Assembly (NCBI GenBank): GCA_020848905.1
Contig: JADLHG010000009.1
Coordinates: forward strand, 62,001 to 126,000
Origin: Deltaproteobacteria bacterium
Lineage (GTDB): Bacteria > Myxococcota_A > Polyangia > GCA-2747355 > JADLHG01
DNA: 64,000 nucleotides
Direction: 5' to 3'
This document shows, piece after piece, positions 59,639 through 64,000 of this stretch (positions are counted from its first letter, which is position 1; every line of letters begins with the position of its first letter). A program made the position numbers and the translations under genes. The notes below the pieces were generated by a model, which was not told the origin of the DNA, ran no database searches, and saw nothing but the letters and a program-made list of their open reading frames with translations.

Positions 59639-60502
59639 ATGCGTCTAATAGAACTCGGCACGACGGGCGTCATGCTCCCCGCTATCGGGCAAGGCACCTG
59701 GAAGTATACGGCGGGGGCGGAGCCTCTCCGGCGCGGCGTGGAGCTCGGGGCGTGTCTCATCGACACCGCCGAGGCCTACGGCACCGAGGAAACGGTAGGC
59801 GAGGCGCTGCGTGGCCTGCGGGAGCGCGTGTTCGTCGCAACCAAGGTCTCCGCGGCGCACCTCGCCTACCAGGACGTGCTCGCCGCCGCCGACCGGAGCC
59901 TCGAAGCCCTGGCAACGGACCATATTGACCTTTATCAGGTCCACTGGCCCAACCCTCGCGTCCCGATCGCAGAAACGATGGCCGCGATGGAGGCGCTGGT
60001 GACCGCCGGCAAGGTGCGCTTCGTCGGCGTGAGCAACTTCTCGGTGGCCCAGCTCAAGGAAGCCCAGGCCGCCATGTCCCGCTACCGGATCGTCAGCAAT
60101 CAGGTCGGCTATAGCTTGGCCGACCGCAAGCACGAGCTGGACCTCCTGCCCTATTGCCGGAGCACCGGGGTGACCGTCCTCGCCTACAGTCCCCTCGGTG
60201 GGAGCCTCTCGAACCTCCACCGATGGGACGCGCAGAACGCGCTGCCTGCCCTCGCCGCGGCTCTGGGCAAGACTACGGCGCAGGTGGCGCTGACCTGGTG
60301 CCTCGCGAAGGAGAACGTCGTCGTTCTGCCCAAGGCGAGCTCTGTCTCCCGCGTCGAGGAGAACTGCGGCGCCTCGGCCTGGCGCCTGTCGGCCGCCCAG
60401 CTCGAACGGCTCGAGGCCAGCTTCCGCCGCCGCACCCCGGTGGAGGACGCCGTCCGCGGCCTGGCTCGCCGCGTCCTCGCCAGAACGGGTCACGCGCGAT
60501 GA
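59639..60502 (+). CDS. Aldo/keto reductase
   Basis: NAD(P)H-dependent reductase of 287 residues with the full catalytic tetrad: Asp and Tyr in IDTAEAYGTEETVG, Lys in VFVATKVS, His in LYQVHWPNP. The C-terminal phosphate-binding region VVVLPKASSVSRVEEN fits cofactor binding. It could act on a sugar or aldehyde of the surrounding polysaccharide pathway; the exact substrate is unknown. ATG at 59639; its stop overlaps the next gene's start (ATGA). Confidence 0.92.
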   Translation: MRLIELGTTGVMLPAIGQGTWKYTAGAEPLRRGVELGACLIDTAEAYGTEETVGEALRGLRERVFVATKVSAAHLAYQDVLAAADRSLEALATDHIDLYQVHWPNPRVPIAETMAAMEALVTAGKVRFVGVSNFSVAQLKEAQAAMSRYRIVSNQVGYSLADRKHELDLLPYCRSTGVTVLAYSPLGGSLSNLHRWDAQNALPALAAALGKTTAQVALTWCLAKENVVVLPKASSVSRVEENCGASAWRLSAAQLERLEASFRRRTPVEDAVRGLARRVLARTGHAR

Positions 60503-61692
60503 AGGTCATCACCTCGTGCCGCAGCCGGTACTGGATCTACGACCAGGCGGTGCAGCTGCTCCGGCGCGGCCTGCTCTACCGCCTGATCCACGACTACCCG
60601 AACTTCATGACCCGCCGCTGGGGCATTCCCGACGACAAGGTCGTCTCGCTCCTGGCCAACGGCCTCTACGCCCGGCTGCTGCAAAGCAACTACCGCTGGA
60701 TGAGCCCGCCCATCAAGGCCTTCGCCGATCGGTCGATCCACGAGCTCTTCGAGACGCGCCTCTCCCGCGCGCTCCCCGACGGGGCGGACATCTTCATCGG
60801 GCTCTCCGCCTTCTCCCTCAAAGCCATCGAGCGGGCGAAGGCCCTCGGGCTCAAGACCGTGGTGGACCACGGCAGCCTCCATCACCGGCGCGAGCGCACG
60901 CTGCAGCAGGAGGAGCGCGCGCTCTGGCAGCTCGAGGGAGCGGGGCACTTCCCGATCGAGGGGCCGGGGCCCGCCGCGGGCGAATGGCTCATCGAGAAGG
61001 AGCACCAGGAGTTCCTCCTGGCCGACCGGGTCTTCGCGCTCAGCAGCATCGCCAAGCGCTCGATGGTGGCCGAGGGAATCCCCGCCGAGAAGATCCTCGT
61101 CAATCCGCCGGGGGTGGACCTGAGCAGCTTTCGCCCCGGAACGAAGACCGACGACGTCTTCCGGGTCATCCAGTGCGGCACGGTGCATCCCGGCAAAGGG
61201 GTGCAGTACCTCCTGAAGGCGTTCTACGAGCTTCACCTGCCCCGCGCGGAGCTCTGGTTCGTCGGCGGCGGGCTCGACACGACCTCCCTCGGGCCCGTGA
61301 TGCGGCAGTACCGCCGGGACGACATCGTCTTCAAGGGCCCGTACCCGCAAAAGGAGCTGCCGGGGCTCTTCGCCCAGGGCTCCGTGGCGGTCATGGCGTC
61401 GGTCTTCGACGGCTACGGGATGGTAGTCCCGCAGGCGATGGCCTGTGGGCTGCCGGTAATCGTGACCGAGCAGGTGGGCGCCTCCGATCTGGTCGAGGAC
61501 GGCGTGAATGGCCAGGTCGTCCCGATTCGCGACGTGGACGCGCTGAAGGAGCGGCTGGTCTACCTCTACGAACATCGCGACCACGCCCGCGCGCTCGGCC
61601 AGGCGGCCGAACGCACCGTGCGCTCCGGGCACACCTGGGACGACTACGGCGATCGGCTGGTCGCGCACCTGCGCGCGCTGGCGCCCCATTGA
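60499..61692 (+). CDS. Glycosyltransferase, GT4-type
   Basis: Protein of 397 residues. The C-terminal Rossmann half shows CGTVHPGKGVQYLLKAF and the nucleotide-sugar site VFDGYGMVVPQAMACGLPVI, in which Asp and Gln replace the usual Glu residues of the GT4 E-x7-E motif. The N-terminal half contains VDHGSLHHRRE, with a conserved His as acceptor-site base. Likely adds a sugar to a surface polysaccharide precursor at the inner membrane. The ATG at 60499 overlaps the aldo/keto reductase stop. Confidence 0.9.
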   Translation: MKVITSCRSRYWIYDQAVQLLRRGLLYRLIHDYPNFMTRRWGIPDDKVVSLLANGLYARLLQSNYRWMSPPIKAFADRSIHELFETRLSRALPDGADIFIGLSAFSLKAIERAKALGLKTVVDHGSLHHRRERTLQQEERALWQLEGAGHFPIEGPGPAAGEWLIEKEHQEFLLADRVFALSSIAKRSMVAEGIPAEKILVNPPGVDLSSFRPGTKTDDVFRVIQCGTVHPGKGVQYLLKAFYELHLPRAELWFVGGGLDTTSLGPVMRQYRRDDIVFKGPYPQKELPGLFAQGSVAVMASVFDGYGMVVPQAMACGLPVIVTEQVGASDLVEDGVNGQVVPIRDVDALKERLVYLYEHRDHARALGQAAERTVRSGHTWDDYGDRLVAHLRALAPH

Positions 61693-61709
61693 CCGCCACA
61701 CCGGGGCCC

Positions 61710-63584
61710 ATGCGGTATAGGAGCGACCTCGACGGTCTGCGATGCGTCGCGGTGCTGGCCGTGGTGCTTTTTCACGCGCCCATCGCGGGGTTTGCCGGCG
61801 GCTTCGTCGGCGTCGATATCTTCTTCGTCATATCCGGCTATCTCATCTCACGCCTCGTCTGGACCGAGGTCGAGCAGGGCTCGTTCTCGCTGGCACGCTT
61901 CTACGAGCGGCGCGCGCGGCGCATCCTGCCCGCCGTGTCGGTCACGATCCTGCTCACCAGCCTGCCGGCCCTCTGGCTCCTCTTCCCGCGAGAGCTCCAC
62001 GCCTTCGGACAGAGCGTGGTGACCTCCGCCCTGTTCGCGTCCAACCTCTACTTCCTCGACGCGGCGGACTACTTCGGCGGCAAGGACGGCTCGTCGTTGC
62101 TCCTGCACCTGTGGTCGCTCGGGGTCGAGGAACAGTTCTACCTGGCCTTCCCGCTGCTCTTTGTCTGCATCAAGAAATACTTTCGCGGGCGGTACGTCAC
62201 GACCGTCGTGGGGCTGGCCTTCGCCTCGTTCGCGCTCAATCTGGTGGCGACCGTCTATGCGCCGCGGATTGCGTTCTATTCAATGCCCACCCGGGCCTGG
62301 GAGTTTCTCCTCGGCACCCTGGTCGCCATCGGCGCCCTTCCCGAGGTGCGCTCGGTCCTCTGGCGTGAGGCCCTCGCCGTCTTCGGCTTGCTGCTCATCT
62401 TCCTCGCGATCTTCTCCTTTGACCCGGGCACCGCCTTCCCGGGCTATGCGGCGCTCGTGCCGTGCCTGGGGGCGGCCTGCCTGCTCCACGCCGGAGAGCG
62501 GGACCTCACGGGCGTGTCCCGACTTCTGTCCGTCAAACCGCTCGTCTCCGTCGGACTCATCTCGTATTCCGTCTACCTCTGGCACTGGCCGCTAGACGTC
62601 TATTATGCGCTCGGCGTACAGACCTTCCCCTCACGCCTGGCCAAGGTGGGCCTGGTCGCCGCCGCTATCGGCTGCGGTGCGCTTTCCTGGTGGATCGTCG
62701 AGCAGCCCTTTCGCACGCGCCAGCTCGCGTCTTCGCCGCGCGCTCTGGTGCGCGCCTCGTGCCTCGCCGCCCTGGCCCTGCTCGCGGTCGGCGGCGCGCT
62801 GGTCCTGACCCGCGGCCTCCCCACGCGCTTCTCGGCGAAGGCGACGCAGTATGCGTCTTTTTTGGGCTACCCGACGGTACCAGTCTATCGGGACGGGGTT
62901 TGCTTTCTCACGCCGAAGTACAACCGGATAGAGGATTTCCGGACGGATATCTGTCTGAAGCCGGTCGCCGGCGCGCGGAATATCCTGCTCCTGGGAGATA
63001 GCCATGCCGCGCAGTACTGGAAGGGTCTCTCCAACGCCTATCGCGACGTCCGCCTGCTACAGGGGACCGGCGCGGGCTGCAAGCCGCTCCTCGGCGGGGC
63101 CTCGGGCGAGAAGCCCTGTCCCGAGCTGATGCGGCCGCTGCTCGGGGAGTTCCTCGCGCAGCATCGACTCGAGGCGGTGGTCCTCGCTGCCCGGTGGCGC
63201 CCCGCGGATCTGGGGCCGCTGCTCGCGACCGTCAAGCACGTGAAGAAGCTCGCACCCCGCGTCATCGTCATCGGGCCGATCGTGGAATACCGCATCGCGC
63301 TTCCCCGTCTGGTGGCGCTGGCCGAGGCGCACGGCCGACCCGAGGTAGTCGAGGCAGCCCGCGTGCGAGAGCTCAAGCAGCTCGACGGCATCTTCGCGCG
63401 CGAGCTAGCCGCCGCGCAGGTGGAGTACGTCTCGGCCTATCGCACGCTCTGCGGGCCGACCGGGTGTGTGACCACCGTCCCTTCCGGGGCGCCCGTGCAG
63501 TTCGACTACGGGCATCTCACTGAGGAGGGCGCGACCTTCATGGCCCAGGAGTGGCGCAAGGGCCGCATCTGGACCGGCCTGTAA
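61710..63584 (+). CDS. Acyltransferase 3 (OafA/YrhL type) with SGNH domain
   Basis: Membrane O-acyltransferase of 624 residues. The N-terminal part (about 1-370) has about ten hydrophobic helices and the family sequences YRSDLDGLRCVAVLAVVLFH, FFVISGYLIS and EEQFYLAFPLLF; the soluble C-terminal part is an SGNH hydrolase-like domain with LLLGDSHAAQYW and DYGHLTEEG, supplying Ser, Asp and His. Such fusions O-acetylate cell-wall or capsule sugars outside the membrane. The ATG at 61710 is preferred; a TTG at 61689 overlapping the previous stop is also in frame. Confidence 0.9.
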   Translation: MRYRSDLDGLRCVAVLAVVLFHAPIAGFAGGFVGVDIFFVISGYLISRLVWTEVEQGSFSLARFYERRARRILPAVSVTILLTSLPALWLLFPRELHAFGQSVVTSALFASNLYFLDAADYFGGKDGSSLLLHLWSLGVEEQFYLAFPLLFVCIKKYFRGRYVTTVVGLAFASFALNLVATVYAPRIAFYSMPTRAWEFLLGTLVAIGALPEVRSVLWREALAVFGLLLIFLAIFSFDPGTAFPGYAALVPCLGAACLLHAGERDLTGVSRLLSVKPLVSVGLISYSVYLWHWPLDVYYALGVQTFPSRLAKVGLVAAAIGCGALSWWIVEQPFRTRQLASSPRALVRASCLAALALLAVGGALVLTRGLPTRFSAKATQYASFLGYPTVPVYRDGVCFLTPKYNRIEDFRTDICLKPVAGARNILLLGDSHAAQYWKGLSNAYRDVRLLQGTGAGCKPLLGGASGEKPCPELMRPLLGEFLAQHRLEAVVLAARWRPADLGPLLATVKHVKKLAPRVIVIGPIVEYRIALPRLVALAEAHGRPEVVEAARVRELKQLDGIFARELAAAQVEYVSAYRTLCGPTGCVTTVPSGAPVQFDYGHLTEEGATFMAQEWRKGRIWTGL

Positions 63585-63594
63585 AGGAGGCGAC

Positions 63595-64000
63595 GTGACC
63601 CGACCTGTCCCGCTCACGATCTGGATCGGCTTCCCCGCTCCGTACCAGAACGACCTGCTGGAGGCCCTGGAGGCGACGGGCCGCGTGGACCTGCACGTCG
63701 TCTTCGCGCGCCACCTGCCCGCCGATCGCCTAGAGCTCGGCTGGAAGGCGCGGCTCGGCAGCTACCGGCACCGGTTCCTCTCCGACGGGGACGCGCTCTC
63801 TCTGGCCGCACGCCTCGCGTGGCGGCAGCGGCACCGCGTGCACGTGGTGAACGGCATCTGGATGGAGGCGCCCTTCGCGGTGGCCCTGAGCACCCTCGCG
63901 GGGGCAGGCTCCCGCTACCTCATCTTCTCGGAGTCCCCGGATGCGCGCGCCCCGCGTCCCCTTCCGCTGCGCATCACTCGCCGGGCCCTCGGCACCGCCA
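63595..64000 (+). CDS. Glycosyltransferase-like protein (partial, 3' end off window)
   Basis: GTG start at 63595 with a near-perfect AAGGAGG five bases before; the frame is open to the window end. The 135 residues seen start MTRPVPLTIWIGFPAPYQND and continue with RVDLHVVFARHLPADRLELGW, then HVVNGIWMEAPF, the N-terminal half of a GT4-type glycosyltransferase. The catalytic half lies outside. The gene continues the polysaccharide cluster, ten bases after the acyltransferase stop. Confidence 0.75.
   Translation, partial: MTRPVPLTIWIGFPAPYQNDLLEALEATGRVDLHVVFARHLPADRLELGWKARLGSYRHRFLSDGDALSLAARLAWRQRHRVHVVNGIWMEAPFAVALSTLAGAGSRYLIFSESPDARAPRPLPLRITRRALGTA

Overview
The window reads as a piece of a large, GC-rich genome from a myxobacteria-like bacterium (Myxococcota / former Deltaproteobacteria). 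The signs are the strong GC bias at third codon positions, a MYXO-CTERM-like sorting tail on a secreted beta-helix protein (28250-29809), several lipoproteins with Asp/Gly/Thr-rich stalks after the lipid-anchored cysteine, a chemosensory operon mixed with hybrid kinases, and a very heme-rich cytochrome. I see no rRNA, tRNA, CRISPR array or insertion sequence.

Layout. (1) 1-7977, minus strand: a six-gene signalling operon (receiver-kinase, PAS kinase, receiver, double CheW, CHASE3 chemoreceptor, CheA with receiver cut by the window edge). (2) 8077-10287: ribonuclease E, divergent from a cyclic-nucleotide-gated-type MscS channel (10555-12081). (3) 12289-20004: secreted and lipoprotein genes (ZU5-like, cysteine-rich repeats, RCC1 propeller) around a two-gene FAD oxidoreductase plus cNMP/acetoacetate-decarboxylase-fold operon. 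(4) 20027-24034: methyltransferase, YhcH-family protein, membrane protein, rlmJ and a PAS-LuxR regulator. (5) 24258-28129: sugar epimerase, DegT aminotransferase and ABC-2 transporter operon. (6) 28250-31734: beta-helix protein, an unknown secreted protein, bioB.

(7) 31814-39320 is the first highlight: an apparent electron-transfer route made of an outer-membrane barrel, a 36-heme c-type cytochrome built from twelve three-heme modules, a divergent membrane protein with two His pairs each 14 residues apart (a diheme cytochrome b pattern), and a membrane-anchored ferredoxin/FAD/NAD(P) oxidoreductase. Read in order this could carry electrons from NAD(P)H across both membranes.

(8) 39464-54266 is the second highlight: a defence island, all on the minus strand and by eye less GC-rich than its surroundings. 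It holds a type I restriction-modification operon (broken HTH gene, hsdM, hsdS, hsdR, zinc metallopeptidase), then a tightly packed four-gene unit: radical SAM enzyme, 136-residue protein, 1374-residue STAND/NACHT-like NTPase with a nuclease-like N-terminus, and an AlbA_2-type ATPase. I know of no described system with this composition; it is the best candidate here for a new immune system.

(9) 54443-58072: SWIM zinc-finger protein and SNF2 helicase pair. (10) 58167-64000, plus strand: a surface-polysaccharide cluster (B12-type radical SAM, aldo/keto reductase, glycosyltransferase, SGNH-acyltransferase, second glycosyltransferase cut by the window end).
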